A stretch of 44,455 nucleotides of DNA, taken from the NCBI RefSeq assembly GCF_902626525.1, contig NZ_CACOFR010000012.1:1-44455 (forward strand). Reading direction: 5' to 3'. A program made the position numbers and the translations under genes. Within the stretch, counting starts at the first letter, position 1, and every line of letters starts with the position of its first letter. The notes under the pieces are model-generated. The model had not been told where the DNA came from, searched no databases, and saw only the letters and a program-made list of their open reading frames with translations. Positions 10,245 through 18,575 of this stretch are shown piece by piece. Source of the DNA: an uncultured Prochlorococcus sp. (GTDB lineage Bacteria > Cyanobacteriota > Cyanobacteriia > PCC-6307 > Cyanobiaceae).

Positions 10245-10742
10245 TTATTTGATTTCAACCTGAGCTATTTCATATTTCTCTAAAAGATTGTTTACTTCTG
10301 CTAATGCAATCCTCTTTTGACAGGCAGAGTCATATCTTTTTATCGCTACAGAAGGTATTGAGCCTTTACTTTTCATTTCCCTTAGTCCAGTTTCTAAACA
10401 CTGAAAAGCAACACTCGATAGATCACGACCCTCTGCTGCAGCCCAAACCTTTAAAAGATAAGTAAGATTTGATGGTACTGAGATCTGTACTTTATTTGAA
10501 TTCGAAGTGTTTAATGCAATATCATCGAGACTAATTTCTTTGGAGGAGATAGTTTCTTTTACTTTTTTCCTCAAAATTTTTACTTGGTTTGTCGCGTCCT
10601 CTTTATTCCTGATTTTTTGTTCTATTTCAAATAACTCATCTTCAGAATTAATGAAAGCTTCTAATGCCCATTTAGCATCATCTTTAGCAATAGCGGTGCT
10701 ATCAAGCCATTCATCTCTTAGTTTTGACCAATTACTATGCAT
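10245..10742 (-). CDS. Hypothetical protein with a possible ribbon-helix-helix segment
   Basis: 165 residues. The N-terminal half is a charged helical region (coiled-coil-like, residues ~30-65). Residues ~88-125 (KVQISVPSNLTYLLKVWAAA, then EGRDLSSVAFQCLETGL) have the strand-helix-helix layout of CopG/Arc-type DNA-binding domains. If so, it would be a small transcription factor, and the palindromic boxes just upstream of its start (10773-10815) would be natural targets. It is first in a two-gene unit with 9850-10242. Function is inferred from the fold pattern only. Confidence 0.65.
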   Translation of the reverse strand: MHSNWSKLRDEWLDSTAIAKDDAKWALEAFINSEDELFEIEQKIRNKEDATNQVKILRKKVKETISSKEISLDDIALNTSNSNKVQISVPSNLTYLLKVWAAAEGRDLSSVAFQCLETGLREMKSKGSIPSVAIKRYDSACQKRIALAEVNNLLEKYEIAQVEIK

Positions 10743-10772
10743 AAGCTTAATGGGATAACTCTAGAATAAGTC

Positions 10773-10815
10773 AATCTATATAGATTGTCTACTAAATCTA
10801 TATAGAATATATTCT
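10773..10815. promoter_or_regulatory. Tandem palindromic boxes upstream of the RHH-like gene
   Basis: A perfect 14-bp palindrome, AATCTATATAGATT (10773-10786), is followed by AATCTATATAGA (10795-10806), which overlaps a 12-bp perfect palindrome AGAATATATTCT (10804-10815). The two TCTATATAGA cores are centred 22 bp apart, about two helical turns, 35-60 bp upstream of the start codon at 10742. Ribbon-helix-helix regulators commonly bind such repeated short palindromes at their own promoters. Operator function is inferred. Confidence 0.5.
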
Positions 10816-11049
10816 GATTATGTAATAATCAAAGTTAAGCTTACTTCTTTATTGCTCCTCATTGTAGAAATAATGTGATTGAAAGCTTAGTCATCTAAAA
10901 AAAAATTTCGAAATAGATTTCTGGGAGTAATTCTATAAGGAATATATTCTGAATCTTCTGGTAAATGATTATGATAAATAAGATAATTACAAATTTTCTG
11001 TAAAAAATATTTGTTATTGGTTTATTAGTTATTTAGTGTTTTAAAAGCC
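10816..11049. other. Intergenic region without a recognisable gene
   Basis: No frame of interest on either strand. GGAATATATTCTG (10939-10951) repeats the core of the palindrome at 10804-10815; otherwise nothing is seen. Confidence 0.4.
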
Positions 11050-11438
11050 CTAAATTTTTAATCTCTTTCGAATTAGTGCAATTTTATCTATATTAGGATC
11101 TTCAATAAGCCCTAAAGAAGATTTACTATTTAGCTCTGTGTTAGGTTTGGTTGTTAATTTATATCCATTATTTTCTAATTCTTGACATATAAGATGAATA
11201 TCATTTACCCCCTCCCATATATATCTTATCTTTAAGATTATATTTGTCTGAGTTTTTATCCCAGTTATAAGTTAATTAAATTACTGTGTTTTCTTTTTCA
11301 GAACCATAGCAAACAATTGCCAAAATGAACCGTCTATATAGAAAATCCTTTTTTATAAATTCATTCCTAAATTATAAATCTAGAAATTAATGGATTTATC
11401 TAAATCATCAACTCTCTATATTGTTAAAGGACACTCAT
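11050..11438 (-). pseudogene. gloA: Decayed lactoylglutathione lyase (glyoxalase I) gene
   Basis: Reading the minus strand piece by piece gives the whole order of a ~130-residue glyoxalase I: RVDDLDKSINF then a stop then IYNLGMNL, next CYGSEKENTVI, stop, LTYNWDKNSDKYNL, GGGK, and after a shift VNDIHLICQELENNGYKL and GLIEDPNIDKIALI. Each block lines up with a GloA landmark (RVxDLDxSIxFY, LGM, TVIELTYNW, DPDGYKIELI). There are stops at the codons for the Tyr after NF, after NL and at TVI(E), plus at least two frameshifts. Its length matches a complete gene, so it is an inactivated full copy, not a fragment. Confidence 0.8.
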
Positions 11439-11568
11439 CTGGAATTATGAACCTATATCGATCACCTAATATTTAATAACCATCTGAAAAGGTTTATATT
11501 TCGACACTAAGTTTTAATTTAAGTTTAGAAAAATTCGGTTAAGATATAAATATCCAACTCTAAGAATA

Positions 11569-12003
11569 TTGAATCAGATATTGCAGAGACTCTCATCAGT
11601 ATTTTTGTATACGCTGCCATTAAAGGCATCAATACCTTTTGGATATTATTTGTTTTATAAATATTCTTTTTTAAAAGTATTGTTATTAATAACATTCCCA
11701 ATAGCAATAATTGAGAAATCATTTCCTTTTGGTAGCTTTTTATTATTTATAATCTTATTTGCAGGCTTAGTAAGAAATCCAAAAGTTCCCTACTTCGTTA
11801 GGTACAACGCATGTCAAGCATTACTTCTTGATATTGCTTTGATAATAATTTCGTATCTCTTGAGAATATTGCCTATAGTTGAACTTGGTTCAATTATTTT
11901 TATATTTACGCTTTCCATTTTTATTTATTGCATTTCTCAATGTATGTATGGAGTTGAACCTGAAATACCCTATTTTAGTAAATCTGCAAGAATGCAAATT
12001 TAG
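11569..12003 (+). CDS. Tic20/Ycf60-like membrane protein
   Basis: 144 residues with four hydrophobic segments. The signature is FVRYNACQALLLDIALIII, the RxNxxQAxLLDI motif of Tic20/Ycf60 relatives, with a preceding SFPFGSFLLFIILFAGLVRN block and the C-terminal GVEPEIPYFSKSARMQI typical of the family. Tic20 is a channel-like component of chloroplast protein import; the cyanobacterial relatives have no agreed function. Start TTG at 11569; no ATG is available upstream. Convergent with the exported protein gene at 12033. Confidence 0.82.
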   Translation: MNQILQRLSSVFLYTLPLKASIPFGYYLFYKYSFLKVLLLITFPIAIIEKSFPFGSFLLFIILFAGLVRNPKVPYFVRYNACQALLLDIALIIISYLLRILPIVELGSIIFIFTLSIFIYCISQCMYGVEPEIPYFSKSARMQI

Positions 12004-12032
12004 AAAATGATTTATAGATTTTTTAACTTTTC

Positions 12033-12368
12033 TCAGCACTCATTTAGGATAGATTCCCATCTTTTTTGACTTGATTTTATTGCTTCCATTGGTGGTTGAG
12101 CTCCTACTGTTTCAAAGGCTTTAATCAATGATTTATTAGCTAATAAGCCCAATCTTGCGGCCTCTCTTTGCCTTGAGCATACTTTTTTTCTTGATCCGTC
12201 TTTTAAACTATTTTCAATTTCCTCAAGAATCTGACTGGCTTCATTAGATTTAGAATAAAAATCATTCATATATACATCAAGTACGGTTTCAGCAGAAATT
12301 TGAATAGGAGAGATGATTGTGATTAAGATTAAGCACACTATAAAACTCATAAATATAAATATTTTCAT
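12033..12368 (-). CDS. Small exported hypothetical protein
   Basis: 111 residues. A signal peptide (hydrophobic residues 2-24, ending PIQISAET) precedes a helical domain with two cysteines (KKVCSRQREAARLGLLANK and the C-terminal ILNEC). No known family is recognised. It lies 7 nt downstream of the membrane protein gene 12376-12960 and probably shares its transcript. Confidence 0.65.
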   Translation of the reverse strand: MKIFIFMSFIVCLILITIISPIQISAETVLDVYMNDFYSKSNEASQILEEIENSLKDGSRKKVCSRQREAARLGLLANKSLIKAFETVGAQPPMEAIKSSQKRWESILNEC

Positions 12369-12375
12369 AAAATTT

Positions 12376-12960
12376 TTAAGTAAATGTTTTGTCCGATCTT
12401 TTCAAGACTAAATAAAAGGTAAAAACACTTATTGTTCCAGATGGGCCTATTAAAATATGCCAAAATTGATCGCCACTAGTTGAGAGATTTGTTCCGAAGA
12501 AAGTTGTAAAAAAAATACCAAATATGGGGTAGAGGATAAAAAGCCAATCTTTAAAAGTTCTTTGCCAATTTATTATTAGAAAAATACTTATAATTGCTTG
12601 AAAAATGAGAGCAATTCCCTTGTTGAATAAAAAATATGAGATAACGGAACAAAAGCAAATGCAAATGTTAGTTGTTAGAAAAAATTTATTTTTTACAACT
12701 GATATGGATAAAAATGTTAGGCCTAGAGATAAGAGAGAATAAAATAACCAATTGAATAAAGAGGAATGGTCAACGTAAATCCAAGATGTTTGTGTATGAT
12801 CTATCATTTCACAAATTGATGCTAATCCTAAAGAAATAAAACCTAAAGGGATTATTTTGCACTTATTTAATTGCGTGAATTTATTAATTGATCTAATCCC
12901 TAATATAATTGGAATGACTGCTGCTTGTATATGTGCTAATAATAAAATTGAAAAAAACAA
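12376..12960 (-). CDS. Multi-pass membrane protein of unknown function
   Basis: 194 residues, about six transmembrane segments, few charges. Start codon is TTG at 12960 (FFSILLLAHIQAAVIPIILG follows). The loop EMIDHTQTSWIYVDHSSLFN contains two histidines and aspartates that could bind a ligand, but no family is recognised. It is followed by the exported protein at 12033-12368 and preceded 54 nt upstream by the small membrane protein at 13015-13215, all in one direction. Confidence 0.6.
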   Translation of the reverse strand: MFFSILLLAHIQAAVIPIILGIRSINKFTQLNKCKIIPLGFISLGLASICEMIDHTQTSWIYVDHSSLFNWLFYSLLSLGLTFLSISVVKNKFFLTTNICICFCSVISYFLFNKGIALIFQAIISIFLIINWQRTFKDWLFILYPIFGIFFTTFFGTNLSTSGDQFWHILIGPSGTISVFTFYLVLKRSDKTFT

Positions 12961-13014
12961 AATAAAATCTCAAAATAAATTCATCTTAAATTTAAATGCA
13001 AAATTAATATTAAG

Positions 13015-13215
13015 TTATCTGAGTAGAGAAATATACCATTGGCCTATTACAATAATTATTACTGTAAGTACGAAAGGGAAAGCAGGATATTTTGTTTGAA
13101 AGTTAGCAGGTGGCCAGGGAGACCAGGATATTAGTCTACCTTTAGGTTCATTAGAAATAATTTTTTTTTTTATTTTTTGAGATACTGAATTGTTCGTTGC
13201 GAATCCTTTATTCAT
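13015..13215 (-). CDS. Small single-pass membrane protein
   Basis: 66 residues: a basic, soluble N-terminus, a distinctive RLISWSPWPPANFQTKYPAF segment, then one transmembrane helix (FVLTVIIIVIGQWYISLL). The Trp/Pro-rich motif argues for a real protein. ATG start at 13215. First in a same-strand run with 12376-12960 and 12033-12368. Function unknown. Confidence 0.6.
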   Translation of the reverse strand: MNKGFATNNSVSQKIKKKIISNEPKGRLISWSPWPPANFQTKYPAFPFVLTVIIIVIGQWYISLLR

Positions 13216-13482
13216 GATGCAAAAACTAAATATAGCAAAAACTTACTAAAAAGGGGTTTATCTAAATCAGTTTCTTTAAAGTTACTTTATCTTAATTCAC
13301 CAACATTATTTAAAAATCCACCAACAAATCCAACAATAAAATTTGACCATCTATGAATACTTATGGTGCGTTAAGAAATAGCTAAGATTTCTAAATTTTG
13401 CAAATGTGGCTTCATAGCTACTCTTAAAAAAATTTTGAAAGTTTATGAAGACTTATGACTTCATATGAAGGCTTTCTTAAAA

Positions 13483-13569
13483 CGGAGGGGGTGGGATTCG
13501 AACCCACGGTGCCCTTGCAGACACGCTAGTTTTCAAGACTAGAGCCTTAAACCACTCGACCACCCCTCC
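13483..13569 (-). tRNA. trnS-UGA: tRNA-Ser(UGA)
   Basis: The reverse strand folds as a class II tRNA: acceptor stem GGAGGGG/CCCCTCC, D-arm GTCGAGTGGTTTAAGG, anticodon stem CTAGT/ACTAG with loop CTTGAAA giving anticodon TGA, a long variable arm, T-arm GTGGGTTCGAATCCCAC, discriminator G and no encoded CCA. 87 nt. It reads UCA-type serine codons. Part of it is duplicated at 18576-18622 and a looser relic lies near 27541-27596, so it appears to be an integration target. Confidence 0.97.
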
Positions 13570-13640
13570 AACGGGTTATTCTGTTGTATCCGAACCATTA
13601 ATATATATCATAAGAAGTCAGTCATAGTCAAGTAATTTAC

Positions 13641-13769
13641 CTAATTGCAGGGGTTCTTGGGAGTTATAAATGGATTAGTAATAATCGCTCCAATACTAAA
13701 AGCAAATATTGAAAAAACTAGTTTTAATTTTTTGCTTTTAGAGATGCTTTTGTGAATAGTTTGGTTCAT
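13641..13769 (-). CDS. Small membrane-anchored peptide, 42 residues
   Basis: ATG at 13769; the product begins MNQTIHKSISKSKKLKLV, then has a hydrophobic stretch (FSIFAFSIGAIITNPFI) and ends in PKNPCN. A single membrane helix or signal anchor is likely. No family recognised. It sits between the tRNA-Ser gene and the hypothetical gene at 13815, which it faces divergently. Confidence 0.4.
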   Translation of the reverse strand: MNQTIHKSISKSKKLKLVFSIFAFSIGAIITNPFITPKNPCN

Positions 13770-13814
13770 TTTTAAAAAAAGATTTCAAATTCTATTAGTT
13801 CTAAACTTTTTAAA

Positions 13815-14234
13815 GTGATTCCAAAATTAATAAGAATCAGTTTCATAAATACAGAACAATACATTAATAAATCAAATTTATTTATGAAATTATTAATTTA
13901 TTGGCTATATGCAGCTATCGTTTCTGGAATATGGTTTTTCTGGAGATATAGGATTTATGAAAATGAATTTTTAATTATTGATGATGCTTTAAAGGATTGT
14001 GTTGATTGGGGAAAAAGAAATGGCTATTTACTACCTGAGAAACCTAGTTATTTTCAATTTTTTTTAGTAGAAAGACCATGGAATATTTTAATTTTAAATT
14101 TTACGTTTTTACCGCTTTTTCTGATTAATTTAGTGGTGATTTTGCTACTAATATCACCCTGGGAAAGGAAAGTAATGAGATACAAAAGAGTAATGAAAAA
14201 TCTTAAAGATAAATGGGAAAAGGAATACTTTTAA
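13815..14234 (+). CDS. Hypothetical two-helix membrane protein
   Basis: 139 residues from GTG 13815, or 116 from ATG 13884 (MKLLIYWLYAAIVSGIWFFW), the latter more plausible because it begins the first membrane helix properly. A soluble loop (IDDALKDCVDWGKRNGYLLP) follows, then a second helix (~90-110) and a basic tail. No family recognised. Convergent with the CHAT gene. Confidence 0.55.
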   Translation: MIPKLIRISFINTEQYINKSNLFMKLLIYWLYAAIVSGIWFFWRYRIYENEFLIIDDALKDCVDWGKRNGYLLPEKPSYFQFFLVERPWNILILNFTFLPLFLINLVVILLLISPWERKVMRYKRVMKNLKDKWEKEYF

Positions 14235-14266
14235 AGTTCAGGTCATGATATCTAATGGCTTATTTA

Positions 14267-17173
14267 CTAATTAATGACTCTCCAATCTCCACTTAATTGA
14301 AATGCTGCCCAGACATTTGGATGTCGCCAAAATTCGACGATATGGTTTCTAAACTCCTTTTGTGTTTCGAATAATGCCCTGTTCCTACTAACCCCAGATT
14401 TTAATTTTTTATAAAAACTTTCCATAAATGCTGCAGTAGGCTTATCTTCTACTTCCCAAAGAGATAACATGCTTGATCTTGCCCCCGCCACTGCAATTGA
14501 TCTTTTCAGGCCATAAACTCCATCACCTGTTTTATTTACGCCTATTCCTGATTCACAACCTGAAATTACTACTAATTCTGTACCTAGCCAATCTAGTTTA
14601 CTTACTTCTAGAGCAGTTAAATAGCCATCATCTAATTTATTAAGATTAGGAAAATTTGCACCCGATAATACTATCCCACTCCTTAAAAGTGGATTTTCAA
14701 ATTTTGTATTTTTTTTATTCAGGTTATTTGAAAAAAGTAATGAAGATAAAATATCATTCTCTTCTTTATTACTTAAGAAGAAAGAATGAGAAGCGATATG
14801 AATAATTTTTGGTGATTCTCTTTTTTGTATATTTAATGTAGACGCTTCATTTCTTAATAACAAATTAGCATTTATTGCATCAGCTATAAACTGACCTTCT
14901 ATTTTTGTTGCTGGTAATGGATCCCATTTTTTTGAGTTTTGGTCGAATGAACGCTTTTGATTATAAATTCTTTTAGGCTTATTAAAATCCTTTTCATATT
15001 TAATATTTTTGGTTTTTAAATCGAAATTAGGATCCGCTGCCACTAAAGATTTATTTTTTTCAAGCTTATTTTTTTTATTTAAAATTACTAATTCTCTACC
15101 AGTGGTTATAAGTCTTAATTCGAACTGTTCTGCAAGAAATATATTTTTTTTATTTGCCATAGCTGAAAAAGGTATTCGATTTAATTCTGCATCTGGAGAT
15201 ATATATAGTATTTCTTTATCATTTATAAATTTTTCAAGCGGTTCTATTATTAGAGTTGCTACTTTATTCCACATTATTTGAGCATCAGGGAGATATTCTT
15301 CTGATGAAATAAGCGCATTATTTATATAGTTTTCTATTTCTGAACTATCCCCCAAATCAATCGTTTCAACTTCTCCATTTGGGAATAATAGAAGAGCTTG
15401 ATATCTAGGCTCTTCCCAATTATTTTCATTTAAAGCATCCTCAGGGTTCTCAAATATAAAGGGTCTATATTTTTGATACTCAATTAATACACTATTATTT
15501 GGAATTTCATTTGCTATTTCCTCAATTGAGTAAATCTTTGATTCAAGTTTTGGTAATGACTTATATAACTCTCTTTCTAAGTTTTCTTTTTCAATAGTAA
15601 GACTATTGAATAAGTTCTGATCATTTGAAGTAACCGATGAAATTTTATTTGTTATTTTAAGAATCTTATCCTTTAATATTTTTTGAGAACCTTCAAGTGA
15701 TGTTATTTTAGCTTGTTTTCTCTCGATTTCCTCAAGTAATCCATGACGATTTAGCCTCGCATATAAGGCAAGATATTTTCCTTTTGGATGGATAGTAGAT
15801 GCAGAAAAAATTGCGGGATATGATATTCCAAGTGTTTTTATAAACTGGTCTCTTTTGGATAATGGTAAAAATGGTATTTGTTTTTGAATAAATTTAAATT
15901 GTAAATCAAGACTTTTTCTTAAATAGAAATCTGTTTTTTCATATTCGCCATCATTAAAATGTACCATCGCTAAATTTATAAAGGGTTGAATCAATATTGG
16001 ATTTTTATCCCCATATATTTTTTTAAAGTTTTCGAGTGATTCTTCGTGGTAAATTTTTGATTCTTTATTTTTTCCTTGAAACCATAAGACGCTCCCTATC
16101 ATCCCTGATAAATATGGTTCAGGTTTTTTAAATTTTGAATCTTTAAATTGTAATTTATAAATTCTTTTTAAAATCTTTTCTGCTTTAGGTAATTTATTTT
16201 CCATGAAAGCAATATATGCAAGATTAAATTGCCCTTCTCCACTCCAGTAATCTATGATTTTTTTTGCTTTTTTAAATTCTTTTTGATCTATATAAATACC
16301 AATAAGAAGGTTCTTGCAAGAGCTGTAGTAAAAGGAATCGCTTCTTTCTTCTTTGCTTATATTTGACAAACATTTTTCCAGTAGTGATTCTGATTTATTA
16401 TTATTCCCAACATAAGAGTTATAAAGGGATTCTCTATAAAGTAAAGAAACATAACTTTCTTTGATATTTATTTTATTAAGTAGTTTTTTACCCTTAACTA
16501 ATAATTCTGGGATCTCTTGATACTCTCCCAACTTTAAATAAGCATCTATTAAATATGTAATTGATAAAAAAATTTCATCTTCATTACCAAATTCGAAAAC
16601 CGATTTAAAATCTGAAATGGCGCCATCTAGATCATTTAGTAATTCTTTATAGTAACCTCGTAAATTAAATAAATAGGAATCGCTAGAATTTCTCTCAATG
16701 GCAAGATCTAAGTCATCAATAGCTTCAATATATTTGCCTAAACTGCCTTTACTGTAAGCTCTTGCACCATATGGATAAGCTCTTCCGGGATCAAGCTCAA
16801 TAGATTCAGTAAAGTCTGATATTGCACTATCATGATCACCAAGCATTTGTTTGCTAAATCCACGACCATTAAAACTTGGTGCCCAGAGATTAGGATTTAA
16901 TTCTATCGATCTAGAAAAATCTTTTTTTGCTCCTTCGTAATCACTTAAGTTGTTTTTGCTAACCCCTCTATGAAAATAAGCTTCCCAATTCGTTGGATAT
17001 TGTTTAAGGAAGTCATTAATATCATCTAATGCACCTGAGTAATCAGTATTTTCTATTTTTTCTATTCCTTCTAAAAGGAGCGAGTTGTGCGAAGCTGCTT
17101 TCCCTGATTTAAAAAATGTAAAATCTAAAAAATTACTACTGAATATAAAAGTAATTAAAAAAAGTTTAAACAT
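14267..17173 (-). CDS. Exported TPR-CHAT caspase-like protein
   Basis: 968 residues. An N-terminal hydrophobic signal (residues 1-27) precedes TPRs (about 35-420; for example EAYFHRGVSKNNLSDYEGAK, AYPYGARAYSKGSLGKYIEA), a coiled-coil linker (~475-540) and a C-terminal CHAT domain (~640-968). CHAT is a caspase/separase-fold peptidase; the His-Cys dyad is present as H796 (IHIASHSFFLS) and C873 (VISGCESGIG), followed by LKRSIAVAGARSSMLSLW and FWRHPNVWAAFQLSGDW, typical closing blocks. The gene begins on the base after the TGA of the zinc metallopeptidase gene (TGAATG), so the two should be translated together. Targets are unknown; activation through the TPR region is an inference from other TPR-CHAT proteins. 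Confidence 0.9.
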   Translation of the reverse strand: MFKLFLITFIFSSNFLDFTFFKSGKAASHNSLLLEGIEKIENTDYSGALDDINDFLKQYPTNWEAYFHRGVSKNNLSDYEGAKKDFSRSIELNPNLWAPSFNGRGFSKQMLGDHDSAISDFTESIELDPGRAYPYGARAYSKGSLGKYIEAIDDLDLAIERNSSDSYLFNLRGYYKELLNDLDGAISDFKSVFEFGNEDEIFLSITYLIDAYLKLGEYQEIPELLVKGKKLLNKINIKESYVSLLYRESLYNSYVGNNNKSESLLEKCLSNISKEERSDSFYYSSCKNLLIGIYIDQKEFKKAKKIIDYWSGEGQFNLAYIAFMENKLPKAEKILKRIYKLQFKDSKFKKPEPYLSGMIGSVLWFQGKNKESKIYHEESLENFKKIYGDKNPILIQPFINLAMVHFNDGEYEKTDFYLRKSLDLQFKFIQKQIPFLPLSKRDQFIKTLGISYPAIFSASTIHPKGKYLALYARLNRHGLLEEIERKQAKITSLEGSQKILKDKILKITNKISSVTSNDQNLFNSLTIEKENLERELYKSLPKLESKIYSIEEIANEIPNNSVLIEYQKYRPFIFENPEDALNENNWEEPRYQALLLFPNGEVETIDLGDSSEIENYINNALISSEEYLPDAQIMWNKVATLIIEPLEKFINDKEILYISPDAELNRIPFSAMANKKNIFLAEQFELRLITTGRELVILNKKNKLEKNKSLVAADPNFDLKTKNIKYEKDFNKPKRIYNQKRSFDQNSKKWDPLPATKIEGQFIADAINANLLLRNEASTLNIQKRESPKIIHIASHSFFLSNKEENDILSSLLFSNNLNKKNTKFENPLLRSGIVLSGANFPNLNKLDDGYLTALEVSKLDWLGTELVVISGCESGIGVNKTGDGVYGLKRSIAVAGARSSMLSLWEVEDKPTAAFMESFYKKLKSGVSRNRALFETQKEFRNHIVEFWRHPNVWAAFQLSGDWRVIN

Positions 17174-17932
17174 TCAAAATTTGAATTTTGTTTTGTTAGA
17201 TAAGCCTTTTAAATTTACGCCTAATAATCCTGCAGCATCTTTTTTGTATGGTGTTGGTTCCAAATCAACTGATCTCCCTGAACCCCTTGTTTTAGAGAAT
17301 ATTTTATAAAGTGGATCGTCTATCTCATTCTCAACAAGTTTATCTATTGAGGCCATAGAGCAAGTTGAATCAACTCTTCCCATACCAGACAAAAGAGCAT
17401 AAGCTCTTTGTGCGCCTGTCCCATGACTATCGCTCCCAATAGCATAGGCAGCAGAGGCCATTTCTAAAATACTTTCTCTTGTTACTCCTAATTCCTCATT
17501 ACCTTTTTGAATAAAATAACCTGCTAAACAATCCGCTTGTAGTTCACTATGAGGTTTTTCATATTCAATTTCTAATCCTTGTTGTAGTGCGTGTGCAAAT
17601 TCATGAGCAATTACAAAAGCAATGCTTGAATTGCCAAAATACTTCACAAAACTTTTAAGTTGTTTTGGATCAAGAACGATAGTATGGGTAGCAGGACAAT
17701 AATATGATCCACCTACATCAATCCCAGTTTTGTAGTCACCGCATCCACCGTATACCTTTGTACCTGTATTGGTGGTTATAACTTGCGGAGGGTATATCCC
17801 TTTTAAGCTTTTATCTGAATCCCAATTATTCATCAGGTAAACAGTTGTTTTATCTATGATTTTATTTATATCACTCGCATTTGCCGCATTCGGGAAGAGA
17901 AGAAATATCAAAATTATAATAAATTTTCTCAT
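17174..17932 (-). CDS. Exported zinc metallopeptidase (YpfJ/neutral zinc metallopeptidase-like)
   Basis: 252 residues with a signal peptide ending PNAANAS (residue ~20). The zinc site is complete: H110-E111-x-x-H114 in FVIAHEFAHALQQG and the third ligand E130 in SELQADCLAGYF, the pattern of the putative neutral zinc metallopeptidase family (YpfJ). YYCPATHTIVLDPKQL is the family's strand before the active-site helix. Cysteines at 64, 69-region and 135 may form disulfides outside the cytoplasm. The C-terminal ~50 residues are basic and probably unstructured. It is the first gene of a pair with the TPR-CHAT protein. The ~100-bp repeat 17958-18060 begins 26 bases upstream of its start. Confidence 0.85.
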   Translation of the reverse strand: MRKFIIILIFLLFPNAANASDINKIIDKTTVYLMNNWDSDKSLKGIYPPQVITTNTGTKVYGGCGDYKTGIDVGGSYYCPATHTIVLDPKQLKSFVKYFGNSSIAFVIAHEFAHALQQGLEIEYEKPHSELQADCLAGYFIQKGNEELGVTRESILEMASAAYAIGSDSHGTGAQRAYALLSGMGRVDSTCSMASIDKLVENEIDDPLYKIFSKTRGSGRSVDLEPTPYKKDAAGLLGVNLKGLSNKTKFKF

Positions 17933-17957
17933 TTTTACTAATTAATTGCACTTATTG

Positions 17958-18060
17958 TAGATCAACAGTCAATATATTTTTCCTACATGTGAGGATATAG
18001 GGTAAGTATAGAATGTACTTAACTTATACCTATAGAAGTAGGAATATTATTTCCAATTTA
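17958..18060. repeat. Dispersed ~100-bp repeat, copy A
   Basis: Closely matches 28739-28840: TAGATCAAC.GT.AATATATTTTT, then CTACAT.TGAGGATATAGGG, TATACCT and GAAGTAGGAATATTATTT are shared in the same order with nearly no indels. Neither strand encodes a plausible protein. It may be a promoter, a small RNA or a mobile miniature element. On the minus strand it sits directly in front of the metallopeptidase-CHAT pair. Confidence 0.75.
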
Positions 18061-18219
18061 TTACTATATTTTGTCTAGTATTTAAAACTCGAATTTTAAA
18101 CAATAACAGCAGGAACAATTTCGACTAATTGGCAAATAGGGAAGGAAGGGAATTAAAAATATGACTTAAACGCGCATTTATTTAAAAGTTCTTAATATAA
18201 AAATAAATATTTTAAGTTA

Positions 18220-18423
18220 ATGTTTATTAAAATTATTAAAATCACAATTTCAACCTCTTTTCTTTTTCTTGTGAATCAAAGTTTCAATCCTGTTAAAGCT
18301 GATGGATGTGGGATTGTTGAGGGTCAACTAACAGAAATTGGAGTTAAGAAATCGAAGCAAATGGCTAGCCAAAGATTGGGTATCGAAGAATTAGAAGTAA
18401 AAGAAGAAAAAGAAAAACTTTAG
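18220..18423 (+). CDS. Small exported protein
   Basis: 67 residues: signal peptide (MFIKIIKITISTSFLFLVNQ, cleavage likely near NPVKADG), then GCGIVEGQLTEIGVKKSKQM and a Glu/Lys-rich helical tail. One cysteine follows the signal. No family recognised. ATG start at 18220, standing alone between the repeat and the tRNA fragment. Confidence 0.5.
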   Translation: MFIKIIKITISTSFLFLVNQSFNPVKADGCGIVEGQLTEIGVKKSKQMASQRLGIEELEVKEEKEKL

Positions 18424-18575
18424 TCAAAATAAACATTTAAAACTTTAAATTAGAAAGTAGCAACATATCGTCAATGCTATAGAGCTATAACAGCTTTATA
18501 ATATCTTGGATCTTAATAAGAAGTTAGTTATATTTGTTATTCTTGAGGAATATATTTTATCTTTTTAAAATATTT

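Noticed and set aside
13287-13358. Minus-strand peptide reading HRWSNFIVGFVGGFLNNVGE
   Set aside because: Looks protein-like, but it is only about 24 codons and has no ATG, GTG or TTG start; left out as a feature for lack of support.
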